Shown here: in pieces, positions 23,189-30,713 of the stretch
How the letters are laid out: every line of letters starts with the position of its first letter
How positions within the stretch are numbered: the first letter of the stretch is position 1
NCBI GenBank assembly: GCA_025454915.1
Contig: JALONN010000009.1
Span: 205,061-269,060, forward strand
Length of the DNA stretch: 64,000 nt
Source of the DNA: Raineya sp.
GTDB lineage: Bacteria; Bacteroidota; Bacteroidia; Cytophagales; Thermonemataceae
Direction of reading: 5' to 3'
The notes under the pieces: model-generated
Databases searched by the model: none
What the model saw: only the letters and a program-made list of their open reading frames with translations
Told to the model about the DNA's origin: nothing
Translations under genes and position numbers: made by a program

Positions 23189-24106
23189 TTATTCATTATC
23201 ATACTTTATATCAGCAGAAATATATAAAACTATATTTCCTGTATTTCTGCTTTTGTATTTATTGGAGCTAAACCATTTTTTATTATCCATAAATGAAGTC
23301 CAATAACCTTGTGAATAGTCGTTTTTAAGGCGTGGAGAATATCCGTAGATGGTAGGGGAAACTTTACTTTTTATTTCTGATTTTTCATTTCCCATAAGGT
23401 CAATACCTACAAAAAAACCCTCTTTAGGACAAATAATTTTATAATCTTCAATATTGATACTCAAAACTCCTGATTTTGAAACCTCATAAATTATATTTTT
23501 ATCTGTTATATCCTTGTCTGGTGCTTTTGTAAACTGATTTTGTGTATAAAATCTAATCCTTATTTTATTTGTAGGATTGATATTTTCAGTTTTAGTATTG
23601 ATATAGATAGTTTTGATAATTCCCTCTCTCTTTTCTTCATTTTCTAAATAAAATGCATATTGAGTACCTTTTACACCATTTAATGAAAATTGATGTTTTT
23701 TAAATCCTTTATGATATTCTCCAATCCTTTTTTTATAAAATGAGGTTTTTTTGCTTTTTACTTCTATTGCTTCAATTTGGCTGTTATCTTCCTGAAGAGT
23801 AATAATTTTTGGATAATCAGTATAAAATATACTCTTTGAATGATAACCTACGGCGTTAATATGCAAACTATCCGCTTTTTCCTTTGGAAACTTGAAAATT
23901 ACATTTCCTAAACTGTCTGAATATGTACCTATTTGATGCCTTCCTAATGATACGCTGGCATATGGTATGCCTCTTTTTTCAAAATCTACGATTCTAAAAG
24001 AAACAATCAATTCTTGACCTTTTGAATTTAAAGCCAAGAATTGAAGTGAAAAAGCTATGAAATAACGTAGAATTAACAAACTGTATCTGATTCTTCTGAT
24101 GTCCAT
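23189..24106 (-). CDS. Secreted carboxypeptidase-regulatory-like (beta-sandwich) protein
   Basis: 305 residues. Hydrophobic N-terminus, then a CarboxypepD_reg-like domain (about 33-105; IPYASVSLGRHQIGTYSDSL, SLHINAVGYHSK), as found in Bacteroidota surface proteins, followed by a beta-rich region without a recognised domain. Its start overlaps the upstream 68-residue gene by 34 bases. Surface or periplasmic cargo of unknown function. Confidence 0.65.
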   Translation of the reverse strand: MDIRRIRYSLLILRYFIAFSLQFLALNSKGQELIVSFRIVDFEKRGIPYASVSLGRHQIGTYSDSLGNVIFKFPKEKADSLHINAVGYHSKSIFYTDYPKIITLQEDNSQIEAIEVKSKKTSFYKKRIGEYHKGFKKHQFSLNGVKGTQYAFYLENEEKREGIIKTIYINTKTENINPTNKIRIRFYTQNQFTKAPDKDITDKNIIYEVSKSGVLSINIEDYKIICPKEGFFVGIDLMGNEKSEIKSKVSPTIYGYSPRLKNDYSQGYWTSFMDNKKWFSSNKYKSRNTGNIVLYISADIKYDNE

Positions 24107-24279
24107 AAAAGTATCCCAAATAAATAATAACCGTATGTTGTGGTAATCATTGCACAGCCATTTTGTAATGAATAACTACTTTGGCTTATTACTTTTCTTG
24201 CCTCAGCCTTCTGAATATTGGCTAAACTTAAAAATAATACTGTCAAAAAAACTACAAAACCTTTCTTTGAATTTTTCAT
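24073..24279 (-). CDS. Small secreted Cys-containing peptide
   Basis: 68 residues. Signal peptide (cleavage likely after KAEA) and a short mature peptide with Cys near the middle and at the C-terminus (DTVC), so one disulphide is possible. Co-oriented with and overlapping the 305-residue gene. Confidence 0.55.
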   Translation of the reverse strand: MKNSKKGFVVFLTVLFLSLANIQKAEARKVISQSSYSLQNGCAMITTTYGYYLFGILLWTSEESDTVC

Positions 24280-24385
24280 AATGATAAATATTTAGAGTGA
24301 ATAATTAAAAAAATTATTTCTGCAAAAATAAACCATAAAAATCAAATTTATTCTAATTACTTATGTTTTTTACTATTTAGTTTGT

Positions 24386-24501
24386 GGTATCAAAATACCT
24401 GCTGCAGCTATTGCCCCTGGTTCAATTTTGGTATCACTTTTTATAAAAATTGGAGGTGATCACCTACCCATGAGAGAGATAAATTTTACTTTTTGGTATC
24501 A
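24386..24501 (+). repeat. Dispersed GGTATCA repeat, copy B
   Basis: Same order as copy A: GGTATCA, CTGCTGCAGC, TTTTGGTATCACTTT, GGAGGTGATC (24452-24461), ATG, TTTTTGGTATCA. The right end encodes the last residues of the gene at 24486. The interval 24280-24385 has no gene. Confidence 0.75.
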
Positions 24502-24770
24502 AAATACTTATAAAATAGTTTTTCAAATAAATCGAAACCCGTTTCTTTAAGAGCATCTTTATACTTTTCTTTTGTATTATAAAAATCATTACCAATATCT
24601 TCTTGTTCCATAATGTAGCTATCCACAAAAACCTCCATTAGTTTGTATAAAGTTGTATGATAATTTGGATAGTTATTTTCTATCAATGTGAACGCAAATA
24701 GAATATTGGCTTCATTGTGAGAGGTACATAATTCTACTAATTTATCTGATTCCTCTTCGGATGGCTTCAT
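24486..24770 (-). CDS. Hypothetical acidic protein
   Basis: 94 residues, helical and acidic, no TM. Its C-terminal codons lie in repeat B, so the repeat probably replaced the original end. No family recognised. Confidence 0.5.
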   Translation of the reverse strand: MKPSEEESDKLVELCTSHNEANILFAFTLIENNYPNYHTTLYKLMEVFVDSYIMEQEDIGNDFYNTKEKYKDALKETGFDLFEKLFYKYFDTKK

Positions 24771-24772
24771 AA

Positions 24773-25093
24773 TTATTTATGTTTTTTACTATGGGCGTTT
24801 AGGCTGTTTTGTGATGGGAAACTCTCCCCGCAATTTTTGCAAGTAAATGTTTTTTCAGTTGGCAAATTTTCGGAAACCTCTTTTTTGATTTCGCTTTTCA
24901 TTTCGGAAACCTTCGCAATTTCCGCAAATTGGGGGTTTTTCTCCTTTTTGGACTCAATAAAATCAAGTATAAAAATGCCCTGATAGTTACATTTGAAAAT
25001 TAAATACTTGATGGCTTGGTTTCTCTCGGAGGTAGGCAATCTTTCATTTTGGGACTTTTCCCAAAGCTCATTCATTTCATTTATTGACTTCAT
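24773..25093 (-). CDS. C2H2 zinc-finger protein
   Basis: 106 residues. The C-terminal 25 residues are a classic C2H2 finger: FTCKNCGESFPSQ then NSLNAHSKKHK, with Cys-X2-Cys, the conserved Phe and Leu and His-X4-His. The N-terminal part is helical and charged. Single C2H2 fingers in bacteria are uncommon outside the Ros/MucR type and occur mostly in mobile elements. Possible DNA-binding regulator. Confidence 0.7.
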   Translation of the reverse strand: MKSINEMNELWEKSQNERLPTSERNQAIKYLIFKCNYQGIFILDFIESKKEKNPQFAEIAKVSEMKSEIKKEVSENLPTEKTFTCKNCGESFPSQNSLNAHSKKHK

Positions 25094-25118
25094 GGAAATA
25101 CTTTTTATATTTGTGAGT

Positions 25119-25139
25119 AATTCAACTAAAAGTTGAATT
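25119..25139. promoter_or_regulatory. Inverted repeat upstream of the zinc-finger gene
   Basis: AATTCAACT aaa AGTTGAATT, 9-bp arms, 26 bases upstream of the start at 25093. Operator or leader hairpin. Confidence 0.5.
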
Positions 25140-25151
25140 GATTTGAATAAA

Positions 25152-25186
25152 TAGAGGCTGGAGATTCTCCTACCTCTATTTTTGTT
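25152..25186 (-). terminator. Two-tier hairpin after the 92-residue gene
   Basis: AAATAGAGG pairs with CCTCTATTT with an inner GGAGA/TCTCC hairpin. It overlaps the stop of the gene at 25176 and probably terminates that unit. Confidence 0.6.
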
Positions 25187-25451
25187 TTATCAATTCAGCT
25201 AATAAATTACTTTTTTCCTCAAGCGTGGTTTTTAAGGCTTCCATATGTAGGAAAGTCTTTTTAATATCTGTTAGTTCTTGTTCGGCTGTATCTGCTCTTT
25301 TAATTTGTTTTTGTAGTTCCTTCTTAACCTTCGTATAGTCCAGTATAATTGCTTCAATAGTTGCATTTTGGGAAAAGTCCTTAAAATAATTCTCTTTGAG
25401 TTTTTCTAATGCTTCTTTTCCTGTGTCTGTCAATCGGAGTGTTTGAGCCAT
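25176..25451 (-). CDS. Small coiled-coil protein
   Basis: 91 residues from MAQTLRLTDTGKEAL; an upstream Met at 25592 would run through two hairpins, so it is rejected. A ribbon or HTH-like N-terminus (about 1-45) is followed by a coiled coil. Possibly a DNA-binding accessory protein. Confidence 0.55.
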   Translation of the reverse strand: MAQTLRLTDTGKEALEKLKENYFKDFSQNATIEAIILDYTKVKKELQKQIKRADTAEQELTDIKKTFLHMEALKTTLEEKSNLLAELIKQK

Positions 25452-25506
25452 AATTTTAGAGTTTAGATTTATAAAATTTGTCCGTAAAAATGTAGGTATT
25501 AAAATT

Positions 25507-25541
25507 GGTAGGGGTGAAGGCTGTAAAGCCTGCCCCCTACC
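25507..25541. repeat. 35-base hairpin, copy 2
   Basis: Identical over its whole length to 22472-22506, upstream of the gene at 25176-25451. Confidence 0.75.
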
Positions 25542-25557
25542 TGCTTTTGTGTGTGTT

Positions 25558-25582
25558 GCCCTGTACGATAAGTACAAAGGGC
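25558..25582 (-). repeat. GCCCTGTAC hairpin core, copy 1
   Basis: GCCCTGTACGATAAGTACAA then AGGGC: GCCC/GGGC and TGTAC/GTACA pairs around GATAA with an AA bulge. Flanked by arms GCTTTTGTGTGT and ACACACAAAGC that also pair. It lies 15 bases after the stop of the 44-residue gene, so it belongs to its 3' UTR. Confidence 0.7.
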
Positions 25583-25597
25583 ATACACACAAAGCAA

Positions 25598-25732
25598 TTA
25601 ATTGAAAAAATCTATTGTATCAGGTAACACTGGCAAATATTTCCAATAGTCTTTTACTTTTTCTATTGGGGTGTTTCCTACATAATATTTTCCGTTTTTG
25701 CCTTTTCTAAGTTTCTTTTTATGATTTTCCAT
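25598..25732 (-). CDS. 44-residue basic protein
   Basis: Starts MENHKKKLRKGKNGKYYVG and ends LPDTIDFFN. No TM; basic N-terminus. Followed by the GCCCTGTAC hairpin. Function unknown. Confidence 0.5.
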   Translation of the reverse strand: MENHKKKLRKGKNGKYYVGNTPIEKVKDYWKYLPVLPDTIDFFN

Positions 25733-25743
25733 GATTTAAAAAG

Positions 25744-26067
25744 TTAAATTGATTTGAATTCTATGTGTTTTTTGATAAAATCTATAAAGTTGGGTTTTAC
25801 TGATAATTCTTTTCCTTCCTCGTCTGTTTGTTCTAAAACTATGATTGTATTGCCTCCTATCCATCTTTCAAATTCATGTAAAGACCAAAAATATTTATGG
25901 TGTTCTGGGTAGGTTTCATCATCATAATAAAATCCATGTTCTTCATAGTCGAATATGCCTATATTCTTGCAATTCATCTTTTCATATAGATTTTTCAGGT
26001 TACAATCAAATTTTTCTAAGAGTGTAACTTTTTGGCTTTCTGCTTCTATTAAAATGGCTGTTATCAT
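25744..26067 (-). CDS. Hypothetical protein, DUF3846-like
   Basis: 107 residues from MITAILIEAESQ; the Met at 26112 is less likely. Mixed alpha/beta small domain with an acidic, aromatic middle (FDYEEHGFYYDDETY). It resembles small domains common in mobile elements but is not firmly assigned. Confidence 0.5.
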   Translation of the reverse strand: MITAILIEAESQKVTLLEKFDCNLKNLYEKMNCKNIGIFDYEEHGFYYDDETYPEHHKYFWSLHEFERWIGGNTIIVLEQTDEEGKELSVKPNFIDFIKKHIEFKSI

Positions 26068-26116
26068 ATATGCAAATATGTTTATATGTATATTTGGGGC
26101 AAAAAGCCCCAAATAC

Positions 26117-26404
26117 TTATGATGCTATTGAATAAATTTCCTCTTCTTTTAAATGAGTTTCTAATAAAGTAACCGCATTAAGAGCTGTAACTATACGGTT
26201 TACATCAAATTGCTGTTGAATTTCCTCAATGCTTTCAAAATTCAATACTTTACTTTCTAAAGTTCTACAAATTATTTCCGCAAAATGGCAATTAGATAAA
26301 CTGCTCAAAATAATTTGATACGCAATTTCTGGGCTTTTTTCTGCTAAAAGCTGTAAATACTCGGCTACTGCTTCGGGGCTGGGTGTTGATTTGATTTCTA
26401 ACAT
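26117..26404 (-). CDS. Hypothetical helical protein
   Basis: 95 residues, all-helical, soluble. First gene of the leftward unit that starts at the divergent operator region 26405-26558. No family recognised. Confidence 0.5.
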   Translation of the reverse strand: MLEIKSTPSPEAVAEYLQLLAEKSPEIAYQIILSSLSNCHFAEIICRTLESKVLNFESIEEIQQQFDVNRIVTALNAVTLLETHLKEEEIYSIAS

Positions 26405-26465
26405 GATTTTAAGAATTAAAGTGAATTGATTTGATATACAAATATAAATAAATTCTAAATAAAAT

Positions 26466-26508
26466 CAAATTAATTTGTTTATTTTTTTGTAAAAAGCAAA
26501 TTAATTTG
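26466..26508. promoter_or_regulatory. Twin palindromic operators between divergent genes
   Basis: CAAATTAATTTG, a perfect 12-bp palindrome, at 26466-26477 and 26497-26508 (31 bases apart, about three helical turns). The related box at 35298 lies before the XRE repressor, so these are candidate repressor sites. Confidence 0.65.
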
Positions 26509-26558
26509 TATATTTACAATATAAAAACAAATCAATTCAACTTTAAAATTTTAATCTT

Positions 26559-27011
26559 ATGAAAGTAGCTATTGTAGGCAGTAGAAGTATTGAAAAACTG
26601 CCAAACCAAGTAATTGAAAGGCTTAAAAACCTACGCCCTACACATATAATAAGTGGAGGGGCAAAAGGAACGGATACGCTGGCAAACCAATATGCCAAAG
26701 AAAACGGACTAAAACTAACTGAATACCTACCAGACTATGAAAAATATGGAAAACCTGCCCCACATATACGAAACAAAGAAATAGTACAAAATGCAGATAC
26801 TATAGTAATTGTATGGGATGGCGAAAGTAAAGGAACTTTGAATGTAAAAAAACTTGCTAAACAGATGGGTAAAAACTTTTTTTTCTATAAGAATGGGATT
26901 TTGTTTGAAGGATGCGAAACTATAACACAAACCTCCCTTTTTACGTCTCTTGTGGGTGTAGGTACAATGTATAATAATTCTGATATTTTTTATAGATATA
27001 CTGAACACTAA
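26559..27011 (+). CDS. SLOG-superfamily (YspA-like, DUF2493) protein
   Basis: 150 residues. Rossmann-like SLOG fold with KVAIVGSRS, HIISGGAKGTDTLAN, HIRNKEIVQNADTIVIVWDG and SKGTLNVKKLA. SLOG proteins are thought to bind nucleotide-derived ligands; free-standing members are common in phages and mobile elements. The C-terminus (about 115-150) diverges from the family. Only plus-strand gene in the middle of Element 2, with twin operators upstream. Confidence 0.8.
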   Translation: MKVAIVGSRSIEKLPNQVIERLKNLRPTHIISGGAKGTDTLANQYAKENGLKLTEYLPDYEKYGKPAPHIRNKEIVQNADTIVIVWDGESKGTLNVKKLAKQMGKNFFFYKNGILFEGCETITQTSLFTSLVGVGTMYNNSDIFYRYTEH

Positions 27012-27013
27012 GA

Positions 27014-27200
27014 AAAAAAACGCCCCTGCAATGGAGGGCAGGGGCTGTTTAAATATTAGAGTGTAAGCCAAACAACGCCCACACATACACTATAAGAAAA
27101 TCTTTCTTTTCTGCCCGACTGAGTAGGGGCTACGGCTGGGCGTTGTGATTCCTACAAAGAAAGTCTTTCTATCCCAGCCGAACGAAGCCGAAAGTATGGC
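27014..27200. ncRNA. GC-rich structured intergenic region
   Basis: First a terminator-like hairpin GCCCCTGC/GCAGGGGC (27021-27050) after the SLOG gene. Then ACAACGCCC (27072-27080) can pair with GGGCGTTGT (27138-27146), while CGGCTGGG (27133-27140) can pair instead with CCCAGCCG (27173-27180). Two small AAGAAA/TTTCTT-type hairpins lie inside. Composition is far more GC-rich than anything near. Could be a structured RNA or an origin; strand not determined. Confidence 0.5.
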
Positions 27201-27222
27201 AAAAAATGCCACAATATTAATT

Positions 27223-27939
27223 TTATTGGAAATTAGATAATTGAACTAACAAAGTTCTTGCCTCTTCATCTCTCTGAAACTCTGATTGTGTATCATTAAA
27301 GAATACTTTTGTATTTTCATCTTGATTTGCTTCATTGGATGTTGAAGCCTGATAAATAGCCGTTTTATTATTATTTGCCCAATTATCATATTGATTAATG
27401 ATTGTTTGGGCTGTTTCTCTGATTTTAGAAGCTGTCCAAACATTTTTCATTTGCTCCAATGACCAAGCAAGTTCTGTAAGCTCCATATTTTTTTGACTAA
27501 CTAAGATATCCAAATACTTTCCTAAAACTGCTTTTTGGTTATTATCTAAATTCCCTATTCTAATAAAATAACCTTTTACAGCCAAGAAAAGTACATAATT
27601 TGAAACTTCTTGGTATGTTTCATTATCCTGAAATTCACTTAAATAAGCTGTTATTCTCTTATCTAAATCAGCAATTTGAGGCAATTCCGATACAGGTTTT
27701 GTATTGGCTTTTTCTACAAGCAATGTTATTTGATTATACTTGTTTTTAAAATTTGCATTTCTGCTGATTTCATTATTTAGAGCGTTTACATCCTCATTTC
27801 CATCATAACGAACACTAAAAGAATAATTTTGAGCTGTATTTATTCTTTGGGCTGTTTTTGGCTCTGTGGTTTCTGTTTTGGTTTCTTGTTTGCAGGCTCC
27901 CAAAGATAGAGCAAACATAAATACTAAGGTTTTTTGCAT
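27223..27939 (-). CDS. Lipoprotein, helical
   Basis: 238 residues with signal peptide and lipobox LSLGAC. The mature part is helical and Asn/Gln-rich, no recognised domain. Cargo protein at the cell envelope. Confidence 0.65.
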   Translation of the reverse strand: MQKTLVFMFALSLGACKQETKTETTEPKTAQRINTAQNYSFSVRYDGNEDVNALNNEISRNANFKNKYNQITLLVEKANTKPVSELPQIADLDKRITAYLSEFQDNETYQEVSNYVLFLAVKGYFIRIGNLDNNQKAVLGKYLDILVSQKNMELTELAWSLEQMKNVWTASKIRETAQTIINQYDNWANNNKTAIYQASTSNEANQDENTKVFFNDTQSEFQRDEEARTLLVQLSNFQ

Positions 27940-27965
27940 AATTTTAAAAAGTTTAAGTTTGAAAA

Positions 27966-28169
27966 TTAACAGGATAGAATATCCCTTGAAGAACGGTACT
28001 TTCTGCCATTAATAGAACCTACTTTAATAACAACTGTTCTACAATCTGAACTACTAGGACCATATATGGTAGTAGTTACACATACCTCAGCTAATGGCAA
28101 ATTGATACAATAGCTTTGTAAAATAAATGCTCCCAAGAGTAATGCCAAAAATTTGCTTTTTCTTCCCAT
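27966..28169 (-). CDS. Small secreted Cys-rich peptide
   Basis: 67 residues: signal peptide, then a short mature part with Cys at about 30, 43 and 67. Similar in layout to the 68-residue peptide at 24073. Followed by the lipoprotein gene with a short gap. Confidence 0.5.
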   Translation of the reverse strand: MGRKSKFLALLLGAFILQSYCINLPLAEVCVTTTIYGPSSSDCRTVVIKVGSINGRKYRSSRDILSC

Positions 28170-28268
28170 ACGTTTTTTTGTTTAGATTTTTGAAAAAAAA
28201 CTTTTACTTTCTGATGCAAAGATACATCAAAATCAAGGCATTACGATTAATTTGATTGTATTTATTTT

Positions 28269-28372
28269 GGTATCAGAATTGAACCAAGGAACACCCCATT
28301 TATACCAAATATGATACCAAATTTTCAAAATTCTCATTCATGAATATGTATCATTTCTTTTGGTTGGTATCA
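28269..28372. repeat. Degenerate GGTATCA repeat, copy D
   Basis: GGTATCA at 28269, TGATACC at 28312 and GGTATCA at 28366, with GAATTGAACCA recalling the GTTCAATTTTGG part of copies A-C. Lacks the GGAGGTGATC segment. Confidence 0.55.
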
Positions 28373-28379
28373 AAAGCCA

Positions 28380-28434
28380 AAAAACAAGCTATGTATAGAG
28401 GGCTTTTGCCCTCGATGCTAAGTTTGTTTTTTTA
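28380..28434. terminator. Bidirectional terminator-like hairpin
   Basis: AGAGGGC tttt GCCCTC inside outer arms AAACAAGCT/AAGTTTGTT, with T runs on both sides. Confidence 0.6.
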
Positions 28435-28455
28435 GGCTTTCTTTCTTGCTGAATA

Positions 28456-28480
28456 GCCCTGTACGATAAGTACAAAGGGC
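28456..28480 (-). repeat. GCCCTGTAC hairpin core, copy 2
   Basis: Identical 25-base core to 25558-25582, but the outer arms are different (TTTCTTGCT and AGCAAGAAA) and still pair. Again 15 bases after a minus-strand stop codon. Confidence 0.75.
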
Positions 28481-28495
28481 AATGAAGCAAGAAAA

Positions 28496-28714
28496 TTAAA
28501 ATAGTGAGATTGTTATTACTATTTCATTTACTCCACAATATTCATCTACATATAAGATTACTAATTGTCCTTGGTTATTTACTCCTACATCTAAAATTTC
28601 AGGTTGGCAATCGTTGTTTGGTGGGTTAGTTGTTCTCTGGGCTTGTGTAGGATTTGCAGAAATAGTAATAAGCATTACTAATGCAATGAGCAGTTTTTTT
28701 ACTTTTTTTCTCAT
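28496..28714 (-). CDS. Small secreted protein
   Basis: 72 residues. Signal peptide ending PTQAQ, then a beta-rich mature peptide with two Cys (DCQPEI and DEYCGVN). Unknown function; part of the exported cargo series. Confidence 0.55.
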   Translation of the reverse strand: MRKKVKKLLIALVMLITISANPTQAQRTTNPPNNDCQPEILDVGVNNQGQLVILYVDEYCGVNEIVITISLF

Positions 28715-28747
28715 ACGACTTTTTAGTTTAAAATTTGATTATTTGTT

Positions 28748-29035
28748 TTACAAACTTATTTTACCTGTGAAGGTGTCAAAATTGAGTTGTCTAATCTGAA
28801 AAGGTTTCAAGGTAATTTTACCTTTATAGTTTATTTTTGGAGCTTTTACAGATATTATATAATCCCCTGCTTTATCAAAGAATCTCTTTTCACAAAAACA
28901 AGTATCATCATTTACTGTAATTTCAGCTTTTACAAATGAGTAGTTTTGACTACTTGTTACATTGATGTATAACTCTGTTTTCTCATTCTTAGGGCTTTTG
29001 CATCCCAAAATGAATATTATAAGAAAGTATTTCAT
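28748..29035 (-). CDS. Small lipoprotein
   Basis: 95 residues from MKYFLIIFILGC, which is itself a short signal with lipobox ILGC; the Met at 29071 would extend it pointlessly. Mature part is beta-rich, with CFCEKRFF. An ATCAAATT box lies upstream at 29050-29057. Confidence 0.55.
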   Translation of the reverse strand: MKYFLIIFILGCKSPKNEKTELYINVTSSQNYSFVKAEITVNDDTCFCEKRFFDKAGDYIISVKAPKINYKGKITLKPFQIRQLNFDTFTGKISL

Positions 29036-29074
29036 AAAATTTATTTTAAAAATCAAATTAACAGTACACAAATA

Positions 29075-29428
29075 TTAAAAAAAACAGTCAGGCAGTAATA
29101 TTGTTAGTTTTCTTTGGGCGTTTACATTCTCTACTAATACAGCTTTCACAAAATTACATTTCTCATTTTTTAGAATTATAAGCCCTTCATTTTTTATTTT
29201 TATTGATATAAAGCCTTTAGATGTTAATTTTTGAGTTATCAGATGTGGAGGTAAAATATATTTATTGTCTCTTCTGAATTTCTCTAAATCTTGCTTTCTG
29301 ATGCCCTCATAAACTTCTATTTCGCATTTTATTAGTTTTCCGTTGGTTTGCTGTGTAGTTAGGTAGATTTGAGCTTTTGAGTAGGTTATTATTAGAAACA
29401 TTCCTACAATTAAAAATACTGTTTTCAT
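29075..29428 (-). CDS. Secreted hypothetical protein
   Basis: 117 residues, signal peptide ending SKAQ, beta-rich mature part ending LLPDCFF. Its start overlaps the stop of the YdjM-like gene (ATGA), so they are translated together. Confidence 0.6.
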   Translation of the reverse strand: MKTVFLIVGMFLIITYSKAQIYLTTQQTNGKLIKCEIEVYEGIRKQDLEKFRRDNKYILPPHLITQKLTSKGFISIKIKNEGLIILKNEKCNFVKAVLVENVNAQRKLTILLPDCFF

Positions 29429-30696
29429 AATGGTAAATATTGAATTGTTCCAGAGTATAGAATATCTTTTTTTCCTGATAGCTTTTCTTTGAGTTGTCTA
29501 ATTTGGGTAACTATTAAAATTTCTCTGTTGTCCTCAAAATCTACAAAACTGATTAAGTCTGTTTTCAATTCTGCTAATTTCTTGGTAATACTTTCTTTTT
29601 CGTATAAACCTGCTGACTCGTAGGAACTCTCTAAACTTCTAATCCTTTGAATTAAAATACTCTTTTCTCTTTGGTTTTGAGCTTTTTTACTTTGGATAAT
29701 ATTTAATTCAGTTTCCAGCAATTCTATTTTATTTCTAATTTCCTGTTTATTGAGTGTTGTATCAACTTCTTTCGGGAATTCTTCAGGATGTGGATTGTAG
29801 GAAAACTCAAAATCTTTCTTACTAAATTCTGTCCTGATATTCATTTTTAGAATTATTTTCTCTCTGGTGATTTTTGTTAGGCTATCTTTTGAGATATTTA
29901 AAAACTGTTTTTCTTCTGATTTAAAAGGCTTTTTTGTATGGATAAACTGTAATTTATTGATTGAATAATTTGTATTGATTTCAAAAAAACCCTTTTTATT
30001 CAGATTTGATGCTCTTTCATTGGGTATAAATAGAATTGCTTTAGATGCTTGTTCATTTATATAACAAAGTGTCCCCTTTCCTTCATAATCTTTTCCTAAA
30101 TAATGAGCTTTAAAATTTACATCTAATACATCGTTGGTTACTTTATATTCTGCATATAGATGATAAATTGTATTAAACTGCTTATTGTAGGTAGTCCAAA
30201 AACCTTGTTCAAATAAATTCTGGCATGAGAAACCCAAAAACAAGAAAATAACAAAAACTACGCTTTCAGTTTGTAAATCTCCACTCTTTAGCCTTGCATT
30301 ATGATTGCCAGGAATCACACACTTATTACGAAAAAATGGATATAATAAAGGAACTCCCGAAACTGTCAGCATATCAAATAATAAATGGCTAAAATATGAG
30401 AATACAAAAATCAGAGTTATTTCAAAGTTTGTAAACTTGCCAAGAATTAGCCAAAGAATAGAATAAACTAAAATAGAATGTGTTATTGTCCTATGTCCAA
30501 AATGTATATCTAAATACTTTGCTATTGGATAAAATATTTTTCCTATTGGGCTTTTTGTATGGTCTATGTCAGGAAGTACAGAAAATAATATAGTTAAACC
30601 CAAATAAAGAGGATTAGAAAAAATATTGATATTCCAAAAACTGGCAAATATTCCTGTAAATACTGTACCTCCTGTAATATGATTGATTCCAGACAT
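29425..30696 (-). CDS. YdjM-like (DUF457) membrane hydrolase with added periplasmic domain
   Basis: 423 residues from MSGINHITGG, the usual family start. In-frame ATGs at 30741 and 30759 lie in repeat C; the 30741 one has a strong GGAGGTGATC 12 bases upstream. The N-terminal part (about 1-150) is polytopic with the metal-binding pattern DIDHTKS, GHRTITHS and SHLLFDMLT of the YdjM/DUF457 family. The C-terminal half (about 170-423) is an extra region with beta strands and a coiled coil. Lies between repeat C and a secreted protein. Confidence 0.75.
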   Translation of the reverse strand: MSGINHITGGTVFTGIFASFWNINIFSNPLYLGLTILFSVLPDIDHTKSPIGKIFYPIAKYLDIHFGHRTITHSILVYSILWLILGKFTNFEITLIFVFSYFSHLLFDMLTVSGVPLLYPFFRNKCVIPGNHNARLKSGDLQTESVVFVIFLFLGFSCQNLFEQGFWTTYNKQFNTIYHLYAEYKVTNDVLDVNFKAHYLGKDYEGKGTLCYINEQASKAILFIPNERASNLNKKGFFEINTNYSINKLQFIHTKKPFKSEEKQFLNISKDSLTKITREKIILKMNIRTEFSKKDFEFSYNPHPEEFPKEVDTTLNKQEIRNKIELLETELNIIQSKKAQNQREKSILIQRIRSLESSYESAGLYEKESITKKLAELKTDLISFVDFEDNREILIVTQIRQLKEKLSGKKDILYSGTIQYLPL

Positions 30697-30713
30697 AATT
30701 TTAAAATAAAGTT

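Noticed and set aside
25558..28480. Group II intron domain V
   Set aside because: The AA bulge and hairpin recall it, but the length and catalytic triad bases do not match and no intron protein is near.
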